In this document: one piece after another, positions 11,258 through 23,374 of the stretch
Numbering within the stretch: the stretch's first letter is position 1
Layout of the letters: every line of letters begins with the position of its first letter
Assembly (NCBI GenBank): GCA_025331435.1
Contig: JAIWNI010000012.1
Location: forward strand, 393,626-457,625
Reading direction: 5' to 3'
From: Choanephora cucurbitarum
Taxonomy: Eukaryota > Mucoromycota > Mucoromycetes > Mucorales > Choanephoraceae
DNA length: 64,000 bases
The notes under the pieces: model-generated
Databases searched by the model: none
What the model was told of the DNA's origin: nothing
What the model saw: the letters and a program-made list of their open reading frames with translations, nothing else
Made by a program: the position numbers and the translations under genes

Positions 11258-13198
11258 TTAAAGTGCAAATCGATTACCCTTCTTTTGCATGTAATTATAT
11301 TTACATCGACAGGCCCATTCAGATCGACCAGTACCCAATTCACCAGCAACTGTAGCCCAATTTATATGGGTAGCTTCGAAGCGATATTTCTGTACAATAT
11401 CTACCAATCTGAGTTCTTCATCATACGACCATATGCCCTTTAGTAGGCCGGGTCGAAGGCTATACATCCATCTCACTCTACATTGACTAGATGTTCTACC
11501 TTGAATCATCTTGGCCACTCTTGCCCAAGAGGGAACCTGTCCTGTTGTAGTGTCTATATTGCTTTGAACTGCAAAATTAAGTACTTTGTCTTCTTCTTCA
11601 GTCCATTTTCTATTTTTGCTTATATCTTCAGAATATGCTCGCTGCTTTTGCGTTTGAGTATACCACCATGACGACATTTGCTTGGGTGTGCGTGTGGGTA
11701 GATAAACCATATGAATAGCATGCCAATCAGTGCCAAACATATCTACGCCTTCTTGGATCAAAAGTTTTTCTGTTTCTGTCAGTCGCTTGTGTCTAACTAT
11801 TCGCGTCTCTTCTCCTTCTCGGCTCTTATACTGAAGGTAATGGTACCAACGATAGGCGCATTGTCGCTGACTACGGTGAGGTATAGTTTGAATGATTTTA
11901 TCCCAATTACCTGTGCCGTGTTCTTTGATGAGTTTTTCTAATAAACTGTCTTCTTCCTCTGACCATGTTCCCTTTTTCTTGTCATTGCTCGCTGCATGCG
12001 CTTGGTACTGATATTTGGATTGTTCAGCATTTCTGCCATCAAAGTGAAGCGCTATACGCTTCCATGCTTCGCTATCCAGTTCGTCTAATTCTGCTTTTTC
12101 TTGATCCACAACCTTTTTTAGCTTATCCAGTTCCTCTTGACTCCATTTGCCTGGATAGTGAACATAAAGGGCGCCATTGGATGCTTCTCGAATGCTCATA
12201 TCATGCTCAAGCCATTTGCAAACTAAACTTGCTATACGCGTTCTCCATTCAGGTGCGTTTTCTTGCTTTTTCTGCTCAATCTGGTCACCACTCACTAGAC
12301 AAAACTCAGGATCCTTTTTGACAGTCGACCAAAACTTCTCAAAACACATCATACGGGTTCTTCCTGGTAATTTTTCAGAGACTTCTACAAAGTTGCCTTT
12401 ACATTCTACTAACTGCTTCCAAAACAACAATGTCTCTTCGCTTGTCCATGGCTCCTTGTTCAACCCAGGATCTAACTGAGTCATCCAGATACGACTGCAT
12501 TGTTCGGGCGACCGTTTGGGTATACCCTCCGCTACTTTGTTCCATTTTTGACCAAAGATAATGGTACGTCTCAACAAGAGATCCAACTCGTCATCTGTCC
12601 ATTTATCTTTGCTAACGTTAGGATCAAGTTTTGCCAAATAGTGGTTGCGGATCTGCATGCGAGTACGCCAGGGCAAGAACTCAGATGCGATCTTTGTCCA
12701 GGCAGAGCATCCATACTTATCAATACCTTGCAACAGTAGCTGATCTTCTTCAGGCGTCCATCGTTTGTGTTTATTGGCTGTTTCTTCTGAAGCAGAGCTA
12801 AGCGAAGACCATACGTTAGCAATACGACGAGGAGATCGTTCAGGCAAGTACTCTCGACTGATTTCGGCCCAACGACCTTCACCAAGCTTGCCTACTGCTT
12901 CTCTTAGCTTCTGCTTTTCTTGGATACTAAATGGACCTTGCTTCAGTCTTGGATCCAACATGTCTGACCATCTTGCTTCACATTGTTTGGATGATCGATG
13001 GGGTAAACAGTGCTGCACAAACTCGGTCCATTTTTTGCCATTATGTTTAACATAGTTGCTCAATAGCTCATCTTCCCAAGGCTGCCACTTTTCTGCTACA
13101 TTATGACTGAGATAGCGCGTTGTTAAGTTCAACTGTCTTAAGCGAAAGGAGAAACAAGATAGGCGCAAAGTAGAAGGCTGGTTGAAAATAGAGAGCAT
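11258..13198 (-). CDS. Ten-repeat Myb/SANT protein (SNAPC4-like), single exon
   Basis: An intronless gene of 646 aa. From about residue 37 to the end I count ten Myb/SANT-type repeats, each with spaced tryptophans and a [R/K]xxxQC helix 3 (for example RSSKQCEARW, RSPEQCSRIW, RSQRQCAYRWYHYL, RTSSQCRVRWMYSLRP). Most similar in style to SNAPC4/Myb-like proteins that bind promoter DNA, including snRNA promoters. Most repeats keep the first Trp; repeats 2 and 8 begin with Phe or Leu. The first 36 residues have several Arg, many Ser/Leu and no acidic residue, like a mitochondrial presequence, which is unexpected for a nuclear DNA-binding protein. Exact orthology is uncertain. Confidence 0.82.
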   Translation of the reverse strand: MLSIFNQPSTLRLSCFSFRLRQLNLTTRYLSHNVAEKWQPWEDELLSNYVKHNGKKWTEFVQHCLPHRSSKQCEARWSDMLDPRLKQGPFSIQEKQKLREAVGKLGEGRWAEISREYLPERSPRRIANVWSSLSSASEETANKHKRWTPEEDQLLLQGIDKYGCSAWTKIASEFLPWRTRMQIRNHYLAKLDPNVSKDKWTDDELDLLLRRTIIFGQKWNKVAEGIPKRSPEQCSRIWMTQLDPGLNKEPWTSEETLLFWKQLVECKGNFVEVSEKLPGRTRMMCFEKFWSTVKKDPEFCLVSGDQIEQKKQENAPEWRTRIASLVCKWLEHDMSIREASNGALYVHYPGKWSQEELDKLKKVVDQEKAELDELDSEAWKRIALHFDGRNAEQSKYQYQAHAASNDKKKGTWSEEEDSLLEKLIKEHGTGNWDKIIQTIPHRSQRQCAYRWYHYLQYKSREGEETRIVRHKRLTETEKLLIQEGVDMFGTDWHAIHMVYLPTRTPKQMSSWWYTQTQKQRAYSEDISKNRKWTEEEDKVLNFAVQSNIDTTTGQVPSWARVAKMIQGRTSSQCRVRWMYSLRPGLLKGIWSYDEELRLVDIVQKYRFEATHINWATVAGELGTGRSEWACRCKYNYMQKKGNRFAL

Positions 13199-13823
13199 GT
13201 CATTATGTTATGTTTAAAACTGAATTTGTTAACCCAAAAAAAAAAACTGTCTGCTTGAACAGAGACATGCTTATCCAATCAGAACAAAGAATCAAGATAA
13301 CATAGGTTCAAACAAAGATATAATGGTTAGAGACTCGTTGCTTTGGCTAGCAAATTTAATAGCGAGATTATCAATGTCTTACTGAACCTTTGTTCTCTCT
13401 CACCAGGCAAGCTTCGTAGGGTCATCTACATTCGCTGATAGTACTTAAAGTAAAAATGCCTAAAAAGAAAAAAGACATGAAAAGGAAAGATGCAATCAAG
13501 AACACCAAGAGATTCAACAGTTCAGCCATCAACTCCACAACTAATTCTGCGAGGAACTGGATCTTTAGATGAAGTGACAAAGTATTAGGACTTCTTCTAA
13601 ATAACTCACTTTTAGCTTTTGCGTACAAGTGGCAACAATGCTTAGAGTACTGTTATCTTCTTTGATATGATACACCTCATCAACAGTTGTGATTCTTTTT
13701 TGTTTTTTTTGAAAGCGCGCTACCTTATTTTTTTTCTAGAGTAATTTTTCCATTTCGCGTTACTACCACAATTCTCTCTCTCTCTTTTCCTTTTTCTTTT
13801 TTTAGGCTACAATCGAGTCGAAT
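13199..13823. other. Divergent promoter region, multi-Myb gene / NAD+ synthase
   Basis: It holds the two divergent promoters. CT-rich tracts at about 13770-13803 lie just before the NAD+ synthase ATG. A 38-codon Lys-rich plus-strand frame (13457-13573) and a 68-codon minus-strand frame occur, but neither shows recognisable protein features. Confidence 0.4.
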
Positions 13824-16128
13824 ATGGGTCACCTGTAATATAAACATTTCTCAATTGTACTTAATTAATTTTTATTAATAGTTAATAATTATTTAGTATT
13901 ACTCTAGCTACTTGTTCGCTTAATCAGTGGGCTTTGGATTTTGAAGGAAACTTGGAACGTATCTTAGAGAGTATCCGTATTGCTAAGAAGAGAGGCGCCA
14001 AGTTGCGTGTAGGTCCTGAGCTAGAAGTGACGTAAATAAGAAAGAGAACTTGAGTTTAATATGTCCAACTGACAAATTTCTTTACGGAAATAGTGGTTAT
14101 GGCTGTCAGGATCATTTTTTAGAAGGTGATACTTACTTACATGCTTGGGAAGTGTTGGCCAAAATCTTAGAAAGTGATGAAGCCAAAGGAATGATTTTGG
14201 ATATTGGCATGTAAGTTATATGACTTTGATAAGTGTGAGTATTCTCAAAATGGAAACATAGGCCTGTCATGCATAAATCAGTTAAATACAACTGTCGTAT
14301 CATCCTTGCTGACAACAAAATTGTATTGATTCGACCTAAAATGTTTTTGGCTAACGATGGAAATTATCGTGAATTAAGATTCTTTACGCCTTGGACGCCA
14401 AAGAAAGTGGAGCAATATTATTTGCCACGCATGATTTCTAAAATCACTGGCCAAATGCTAGTCCCCTTTGGTGATTGTGTCATAAGCACATTGGACACAT
14501 GCATCGGCTGCGAAACATGCGAGGAACTCTTTACACCTGCCAGTCCCCATATTGGTATGGGTCTTGATGGTGTTGAAGTGTTTACCAACAGCAGTGGAAG
14601 TCATCATGAATTACGAAAATTGGATACCCGTATTGATCTGATAAAGGCCGCCACTGCCAAAGTAGGTGGTGTCTACCTTTATGCTAATCAACAAGGTTGT
14701 GATGGTGATCGACTTTATTATGATGGTTGCGCCATGATTGTGATGAACGGTAAGGTTGTTGCACAAGGGTCTCAATTTTCATTGAAGGATGTGGAGGTGA
14801 TTACGGCAACAGTTGATCTTGAAGATGTGCGTTCTTATCGTGCTAGGATGGCAAGTCGTGGTATGCAGGCTCAATCAAGCATAGCTTATGTACGCCAACA
14901 GGTCAATATGGCCTTGACACACAGTTATATTGATGATAATATCCATATTCGTCCTACACCTCCTCGTCCCCCCTTTTATCATATTCCAGAAGAAGAAATT
15001 GCATTAGGTCCTGCTTGTTGGTTATGGGATTATTTGCGTCGATCGAAAACAGCTGGTTACTTTTTACCCCTCAGTGGTGGTATTGATAGTTGCGCTACAG
15101 CTGTTATTGTTGCTTCTATGTGTCGTTTGGTCGTGAAGGAATCAGCTGAGGGCAACCAGCAGGTAATTGAAGATGCACGTCGTTTAGCTGGGCAGGATGA
15201 CTATATGCCGACAGACCCTCGTGAATTTGCCCATCGTATCTTCTACACCTGTTACATGGGCACAGAGAATTCAAGTGATGAAACTCGTCAGCGCGCTAAA
15301 GATCTGGCTAATGTGATAGGCAGTTACCATACTGATCTTAACATGGACACGGTTGTTCGATCTATCCATGGTCTATTCACATTAGTCACTGGCAAGTCAC
15401 CTAAATATAAGGTCCATGGTGGATCCAGTACAGAAAATTTGGCTATGCAAAACATTCAAGCTCGCCTACGTATGCTCTTGGCCTATCTGTTTGCCCAACT
15501 TTTGCCCTGGTGTCGTTCTATTCCAGGCGGTCTATTGGTCTTGGGCAGTGCCAATGTCGATGAGACCTTACGTGGTTATCTGACCAAATATGACTGTAGT
15601 AGTGCTGATGTCAATCCGATTGGTGCCATCTCTAAGCACGATCTGAAGCTCTTTATTCACTATGCAAAGACTCAATTTGATATGCCCATTTTAGGGGATT
15701 TCCTGGATGCTGTTCCTACAGCAGAACTTGAGCCAATCACAAAGGATTATGTGCAGTCGGATGAGGCTGATATGGGCATGACTTATGATGAGCTAACAAG
15801 ATATGGACGTCTTCGCAAAATCGATCGCTGTGGCCCTTATTCTATGTTTAGCAAATTAGTGCATGAGTGGGGTGATCAACTTCCTCCAAAGGAAGTAGCC
15901 ACTAAAGTCAAGCGATTCTTTTTCTTTTATTCTATCAATCGACACAAACTGACAACTTTGACGCCATCTTATCATGCCGAAGCTTACAGTACTGACGACA
16001 ATCGGTTTGATTTAAGACCCTTTCTTTACAATGCTTCCTGGAAGTGGCAATTCAATAAGATTGATAGCTTAGCTGAAGAATTGGAAAGACGTGAAAGTGA
16101 ACAGAAATTAAACAGCCAAGTTGATTAA
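13824..16128 (+). CDS. QNS1: Glutamine-dependent NAD+ synthase (four exons)
   Basis: Exons 13824-13834 (only 11 nt), 13897-14031, 14094-14210 and 14262-16128 encode 709 aa, the usual size. The enzyme converts nicotinate adenine dinucleotide, ATP and glutamine to NAD+, the last step of NAD+ synthesis. The N-terminal nitrilase-type glutaminase has the catalytic glutamate in [12 protein letters not shown] and the cysteine in [15 protein letters not shown]. The synthetase half has the PP-loop [12 protein letters not shown], then [27 protein letters not shown]. The tiny first exon supplies MGH plus two bases; after splicing the N-terminus reads [23 protein letters not shown], as expected. Confidence 0.95.
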
Positions 16129-16716
16129 GTCAATAAAGCTTCCTCTTATGAAATTGGTTCATACTCCTTGAGCCTCCCTTTGTCTTTGCCTTATTCTTTC
16201 GTCCGCACACCTTTCTCCTCTTTTTTTTCTTCTTGATTTTTTATTCGCCCATTTTTTCCAAAAAAAAAGCACCAGCTTAATTTCTTATAATCAAGAACCA
16301 TATTGCCTTCTCCTTCTAATCTTGTTGGACTACCAATCAATTTTGTTATTTTCTGTCAAATTATTTTCCAAAAACAACGTTTTCAGGATTACAAATAAAC
16401 ATTCCATTGCTAATTTATTTCATTTACAATATAGAAAAAAAAAAAGAGGGGAAAAGAGAGAGAAAGCATACAAGTGAATAATTTACAGTATATATATATA
16501 AAGTGAATATATCGGTATAAACCGAAGCTTAGGGAGAAAGAAACAGAAGGCCTGAACATAAAGGTCAGATAGAAGTCTATATGATTAGAAAAAAAGAGAG
16601 AGAGAGAGAGAAGAGAAAAAAGGGAGGGTCCAATACGAAATATAAAAATAAGCCATATTACATAATTTTAGGCATAAAAATAGTGAAAAGCATAAAGCAG
16701 AAAAGAATGATACAGC
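16129..16716. other. Intergenic, convergent 3' flanks
   Basis: AT-rich sequence between the NAD+ synthase stop and the zinc-finger stop. It contains poly-A/T runs, a (TA)n run near 16488 and a (GA)n microsatellite at 16595-16611. No gene is seen. Confidence 0.5.
16595..16611. repeat. (GA)n microsatellite
   Basis: About eight GA units, followed by further purines, in the NAD+ synthase 3' intergenic region. Confidence 0.8.
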
Positions 16717-17184
16717 CTAAGACAGTGTCTTGCGTTTACGACGATAAAGTAATTTTTGAACTCGGTGATCTTGTAGACAAGAAGGACTAGAATGGAAATG
16801 TCTTCCCCTAGCATCAGATCGAGAAAAGGCTTTTTGACAATGAGGACATTGATATGGCTTTACGCCTGTATGAACCCGACGATGTCTTTCTAAATCATGA
16901 CGCCGAGAAAAAATACGAGGACAAAATGTACAGGCATGATTGGAAGAACGATCATGGTGAAGTATGGCTGTTTCGAAAAAGTTGTGATTTTCATCTTCGA
17001 AATTAGGTGTAAGAGAGCCTTGACTGCTTTGTGGAGAAGAAGGTATAGATGAAAATCGAAAGAGGAATTGAATGTCATCCCATGGCAACAAAGTAGAGAA
17101 ATCAACTTGCTGACGTACTTTGATCTGTTCAAAGTCAATAGGGTTATTTAATAATTCGTCAATATCATGAACGTGAATAAACAT
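16717..17184 (-). CDS. C2H2 zinc-finger transcription factor, small
   Basis: Single-exon gene of 155 aa. Two adjacent zinc fingers lie at about residues 84-133: CTFC...RHDLERHRRVH, a classic C2H2 finger, then a TGVKPYQC linker and CPHC...RSDARGRHFHSSPSC, whose last ligand looks like C2HC. The pair resembles fungal factors of the Crz1/Msn2 broad class, but no orthologue is clear. The N-terminal half is acidic and hydrophobic (FSTLLPWDDIQFLFRF), like an activation region. A basic tail (YRRKRKT) may be a nuclear signal. It borders a 6-kb gene-free tract upstream, so it may have a long regulatory region. Confidence 0.78.
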   Translation of the reverse strand: MFIHVHDIDELLNNPIDFEQIKVRQQVDFSTLLPWDDIQFLFRFSSIPSSPQSSQGSLTPNFEDENHNFFETAILHHDRSSNHACTFCPRIFSRRHDLERHRRVHTGVKPYQCPHCQKAFSRSDARGRHFHSSPSCLQDHRVQKLLYRRKRKTLS

Positions 17185-20100
17185 TTATATATATAAAGAA
17201 GTGGGATAAATAAAGAGAGAAGAAAAGAAAAGAAAAATAGAATTAAGCTTTGCATTTATATTTCTTTCGAGATCAAAAGTGATACCAAAAATAGGATTCG
17301 ATTGAAATAGCCTTTTTCCTTAAGAAACCCGTTCAAGCTTTGACTGGAAATTCAAAGACAGAGAGAAAGCTTATTTTCACGTCAAATACAAAAAGGTTCA
17401 GTCATCCCCCTTCAACTCCCCCCCTTTTGTATTTGTGAAAGGAACAAGTCAAAGCTTACTTTCGAATCTCCCTGCATATGTCTGATAAAACGTAAACCAA
17501 TCATATTTTGTGACGAATTGGGCCGTATAGGTTACTTCTATGAGAAAGCGAGAATGATTCAAGTCCAATCTTTCCTCTGTTTAGTTTCTTCTCTTTACAA
17601 CCAAGTTACTTCTTTTTTTTTATCAAAAGTCATCTGTTTTTTTTGTATTCTTTGTTCAATATCATAATCAAATTAGGAACAGTAATCATTTAATTGGTAA
17701 TTGCTGTTACAATAATATCTTTATTTGACAAGCGAAAACATGTATTTATTGCGGATCATCCCCCCTTAGCTTACAAGTAAGTATATATCTATATTAAAAG
17801 GGACACACTCACTCACTCACTCACTCGCTCAATCTGGGTTACATTGTGAGCATGCATATAAGCAAAAGATCGACATCATCTAAAACTGTGTTGTCGATTT
17901 CATCAATAGTTTCAATTTCCAAAATCTGCCTTTTCCTACTTACACTTTCTCCTGATTTCTTTGGTATTTCTTTATGCAACTCTCCAACGGACCTTAAATC
18001 GTTTATTGACTACTGTGACAATAATGATTAAAGAGTGAGTGCATTTAGTTGTTTTTACATCATTTCAGTCATATCTTTGTCACCGCATGATTTGATTTTG
18101 ATTCATCTAACAAAAATAGTAAGCATGCAGTCTAGTGTGCCTGTGTAATCTACATCGTATCATCCTTGAGTAGATTAGAATATTCAACCACCTTCTTATG
18201 CTTCAATGAATTGTAAGGCATACATGATAAGAGGAAACAAATTTGATGTTTAAAGGCAGTAGCTAACTGATTCGTTATGAAGTAAAAAATGAAGGCAGAC
18301 CTATATACAATGTGCTCTTAATGAACATATTCGCAGTTTGATCCCACACAACTATTACCAATGATGACTTTTCTTTTTCTTAAAGTGCCATGCTTTGTAG
18401 TACATATCTCTAAAATTAGTTGTGTTGTTGTTCTTACTAAAAAGGTGGTGCAAGCATCATATTTGTTTATCCAAAACTATGGCACTATCACACCAATGGT
18501 ATCCAAAGAACTATTATCTCCCTCCAGTTAATCCCGTGTCTTGTTACTGATTCAATTTTAGTTAAGAGAGCTTTGAAGTTGAAGTCAAGAAAACAAGCTT
18601 GACACATCTCTGTAATCCAACAAAGTAGGAGCCCAAGTATTCACTTCTCTCCCTCTCTTTCCCCCTCCCTCTCTCCCATAACCTAATTGTCGCACATCCC
18701 TCACTTTAATAATTGTCATGTTTTGAGAACATTGATGTCTAAAACCTTCAGCAGCGATGAACAATTTCTATGATTTGGTTTTGTGCAAAGAAAAAAAGGG
18801 GATAAGTAATGGTTCAATTTGAGCACTATAGGAGATTAGGAGGCAGACCCTTTCTTTTTCTTTTTCTACTTGTATTCTGCTCTTATGCAAATAATAAGTG
18901 TAGACCAACAAAGCTTTCTTCTCTTTTGAGTATGCTATTCTTCACAACATTCTGGGAAAACCAATGGTAGATAATGATTCTTTTGTTTGGTTAGACCAAA
19001 GCATGGTTTGCTTTAGGTTCCTTTAGAACACTAACACTTTAGCGATGAGCTATATTTAATCTTTTGAAAGACATATGTGATCTAGATTCATGGTGTGATT
19101 TGTCATGGAATGCTGTTTCTACTAAAAAAACACACGGCATGAAATTAAATTCTATTTTGCTTTCTTGTTTGATTGTAAAACACTTTCTTTTTTTCCAAGA
19201 CAAACAAAAAAATCAGGCCTAGGCAATTCTTTTTGGTTATGGGAGAGGGAGGGAGGGAGCAAAGGCTGATTGATAACATATATTCTGGTTGTATCTATAG
19301 TTCATAGGCTCACAATTGAGAAGACCCAAAAAAAAGCTTTTATATGATTGGTTCTTTTTGAGAGATATAATTCATGTCTTGATAAATAGTAATTGGCGTA
19401 TTTGCATATCATTAAAAAGGGAAGAAAAGAGAGTGACGAGTTATGAATTTTCATAAAAGGCTGATGTTCATCAATTTAATAATAATAAAAGAAAGTTAGA
19501 ATCCGTATAGGCGGGTTTAGGTAATAGCAACAAAAAAAGGGGGAAACACTCTTACCATAAGTGAAAAGGGAGACTAATTCTGTAATACATAGGCTAAAAT
19601 CAAGTGAAACAAATAAAGTTTAAAATGTGACAATTACGATCATAAAGAATTAAGCAGAAAATATAATAGGAATGAAAAAGAAAGAGAAAATAACAGGCTA
19701 TACAGAAGAAATGTGTGATTTTGTCTCTTAGAAATAATATGCTACTTATTTGGAATCAGCCACAACAGAAGAAAAATAAACTATTTGCACATCTCTACGC
19801 CTTTGGAGAGGCAACAAGGGGTCAGTAAAACGATATGCTCTGTCAAGAAAGCTAAAACATACTCATGTCTTTCTTGGGGCCAGACTTTCATGCATAGTGT
19901 CAAAAAAGAACTTTCCATTTGTTATAACATCTTGTTGTATAATCAACTAGGAGAACATGAAGAAACTTTCTAAATAAGAGCGTCATTGCTTTCTTTTTCT
20001 TCATTCTTTAGATGAACCAATTAGTTGCTCTTGAGTAGGTTAGTTGACTCTTTTTCAAAAAACAACAAGCATGATCAAGAATTGGCATACTCTTTATGAG

Positions 20101-23100
20101 TCTAATAATTAGCTCAGCATCGTAAGAAATGACTAATAATATCGATAACAAAAAAAAAGTTTTTGATCGAAGACGTAGGTAAATGCTAATAAGAAATCAA
20201 GGCAATTTTCTTCTTTTTCGTGTATTACCATTCAACTGGTCGCTTCAAATATAAAAGCGTGGGTAGCACACATACACACGGTCTTTCCATAATAATCTGT
20301 CGTTTTCATGCAAGCCATTACAGCATTCTCATGCCTGATCTTCATATAAACTAATTAAGTTGTATGGGAGTCATGGGCAGCTTCGTTGATTAATTTCTTT
20401 AATTTACTTTAAGCTGTCTTTCGATCGCAGAATGGGAGTGGCTAGCAAAAAAACCTCTCATAAAAGCAGCTCTTAGGGATTCAGTTACATGCTCCAGTGA
20501 TGCAGTTTTTTTCTAAGATGTAATTCTCTTAAAGTCTTGTTCTATTCAACATTGTCATTTGTTTTTTTTGACGTATGGGGATTACCTTTAGATTTTTGGT
20601 GTCCTAATTACATTCAATTTGGTTTTCATTTTGAAATCAAGTGCTCTTAATAAAAGAATGATACAGAGCTTCATTGTCTTTTTGTTATTTTTATTTTAAG
20701 CCTGACTACTGCTTTATCAAAAACAGGTTGTTTGTTTTGAAAACAGAGCGGCATGTTACACCATGAAGGTTACTCTGTATCAACACAGCTTTTGCCTGAC
20801 AGATGGGCTTCTATATTTTGAGCATATCCTAATCAGAATATAAGGTTTTGTTAGACAAAAAGAACCAAAGGACTGATGACTTATATGGTCTTCATAAGCC
20901 TTTGTAATCTGATCGCATCATTTACTCCTATGTCGGTTCATTCGAGCTTTATGAAGTTTTGATCTCATGTTTGTGCCAATTTAAGCACTTTCTCAAATAA
21001 CATTCGATATTTGCAGTAGGCTTGAGGCCTGGAATTTATGGCGATCAGTTGTCAAAGGTGATTTTCATGGTTTTCGTTTCAATTCACCTCAAACATGCTC
21101 CTACATGACAAATGATATGGTCTTTTTAGACTCTTTCTCACCCAAAGAAAATAACAATCAACCAAGCGTATCCAAGAAAACAATCTCAAACCGTCACAAA
21201 ATCCAATTCAGACATATGCATGCACATGGTGTGTCTTTCTTTTTTTATGTCCATCCTCCATACTTTTTAAACTAGCACTCTTGAAGGTAAACTTAGCTTC
21301 ATTGAGTCAGACTATCTTACCCTAATTAGCCTTGATTCAGTTCTAACTTGTTTTTTTTCTTCGGCCTACCGCAAATGATTGATTTTGTACAAAGACTTTG
21401 AGGCAGGCTTCTTTGTTGTGCGACGCGATTTAAACCTTAACTCGCTCAATGCTTCTCGAATAAATGGTCAAGGAGACTTCCTTATTTGATCTCAGAAATG
21501 CAACGAACGCTTTGACCAATCGGGTTCAAATCAGTTTCCGAAATAGACCAGTTAGAGTTTTGGAGATGGTAGTCTACGTTTCTGAGTCTTTTATGTGTTG
21601 CTCGTAAAGCTGTTTTAGACATATAAGAGTCTCTAACAATCTGAGCAAAGCTGACTTAATACATTCGAACGTACAATCATCTTAAAATAAAAAATTCTTG
21701 TCTGATTTTCGTACATGGAGATTTTTTTTCTCTTAAAAGGGAATTAAGTTTTCAAACCGGCAATAACTATTTTGAAAGAGCACTCAGTAGTAGAGATAGT
21801 AAAACGCGAAACAATATATCTCTAATGTGCAAGTTCGCTTGATGAGGTGTTCTCTCTTTTCGGATAAAAGTGCAATTTAGCTTGTAAAATAAACCGATCA
21901 ATGCAAATGTTTGCACGAACAAAGTTCAAGTCAGATATAGCTTATCTCTTTCTTGTTATTGTACATTGTTTGGCTACAACATTCCTCTCTTTGTGCGACT
22001 TAAATAGCCTGGGTTGTTTGAATAAGATTAGACTTCATGATTAATCCTGCGTTTCAAGTTGTTATTATAATTGCTGAAATGTTACTCTTATCGGCATGTA
22101 CTGACAGAAAGATGACCTTTGTTCCCTCCCCATCTTCACTTTAGTCTCCCTTGATACAGTTAAGCAGATGTACTAGGTCTATGAATAATGCCTCAAAAAT
22201 CCGTGTCGTTTTGACTTATATGGAGTCTCTACTCGATTGTTTTTTCTTGCAAAGTATAATAAACAAAGATGCTTCCATAATTTGAAGAAAAGAACAGTTG
22301 AAAACTTTACCGCTTTATGAGCAATCATTCGCGGGTTCATATCTCATTGAAAGTGTCATTGTCAAGAACAACATAGGCTGTTTGAAAAGTAAGTTGCTCA
22401 AGCCAAAAGAGAGAGAGAAAGACAGTATCGGATAGACTAAAATCAATTGTTTTCATCATCAGAACTGTTGCACACATCTAAGAATACAATGCTTATTTTT
22501 TGAAGGATTGCTTGCTGATATGGGTTTCACTCTCATAACGATTTTCTGTGTACTTGTCCTTTTGTGTATATTAATGTATTGGACATATATTCATAAATGA
22601 CATCATTGACACGAGCTATGAAGCACAGTTATTTGGTTTCTCGCTCAACTATTGTTTAAGCATCTATTGCTTCAATTCCTTATAGAGCTTATTCTAATAA
22701 GACATGTATGTTATACATACGCTTGTGTCACATCTTCTTTCTGGAAATTTCGAGCTTTCTTGTAGCAAGTTTACCTTGGTCTTTTTGATCGACTAGCTCT
22801 TTCTCTCTTTCTTTTCATTTAGAACATCAACGCAAATCATTAGCAAAAGAAATTCTTTCTTAGTTTCTTTTTAGAAAAAAGAAGGCTAATGCTTCCATCG
22901 CTATGTGTCTCTAATGAAACTATTCAACTATAGTGCAATCAAACTTGGCTATTGCCCAATTGCTTGCTTCAACACATTTCACTTATAAGCAAATCAGATG
23001 ATTGTTAGAGCAGTAGTCTTTATTGATTTGCTAGCCAATGGGGATTGCTCTTTTGATTACAGATTTATGAGGTCAGTTGGTTATTTTTCTTGTCACGAGT

Positions 23101-23374
23101 AAGATACAACTGATTTCTCTTGTTCGTTCCCTACGCTTTCTTTTTTGTACTATCCCCTTCCTTCAATCTCCTTTTCTAAACAAGCATTTTGCGTGTGTGT
23201 GTGCCCGTTTAAGGATTTCATTGTAAACAAAACTCAGCTTTAAACGTAACAAGCAGCTGTGTGTATTTATTTGTTTAGTTTAGCCCCGAAATAATTTTTT
23301 TTTCTTTTTGGGCTCATGATTTTTTCCCTTCTCTCTCTTTCTTCTTTTTCTTTTGTTGTTGTATGCAGTTATAA
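17185..23374. other. 6.2-kb gene-free tract
   Basis: No open frame longer than about 62 codons is found and no protein similarity is recognised on either strand. The sequence is AT-rich, unique-looking and rich in poly-T/poly-A runs. It contains an (ACTC)n run at 17806-17830, a GT-rich run near 23193, and scattered short words such as aaagaatgatacag (also at 16703 and 28507). I found no tRNA, 5S, U1/U2/U4/U5/U6 or SRP RNA by eye. Neighbouring gene-dense regions usually have gaps of under 700 bp, so this tract is exceptional. Confidence 0.55.
17806..17830. repeat. (ACTC)n microsatellite
   Basis: About five tandem copies of ACTC ending in CGCTC, in the upstream region of the zinc-finger gene. 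Confidence 0.8.

Noticed and set aside
13457..13573. Lys-rich 38-codon plus-strand frame starting MPKKKKDMKRKD
   Set aside because: Short, low complexity, no recognisable family and no splice partners; it could equally be promoter sequence of the NAD+ synthase gene.
21500..21545. GGGTTCAAATC resembling a tRNA B-box
   Set aside because: No matching A-box or cloverleaf in the 70 bases around it.
17185..23374. Centromere interpretation of the 6-kb tract
   Set aside because: No repeats, no LINE cluster and no motif I can verify; kept only as one hypothesis in the findings.
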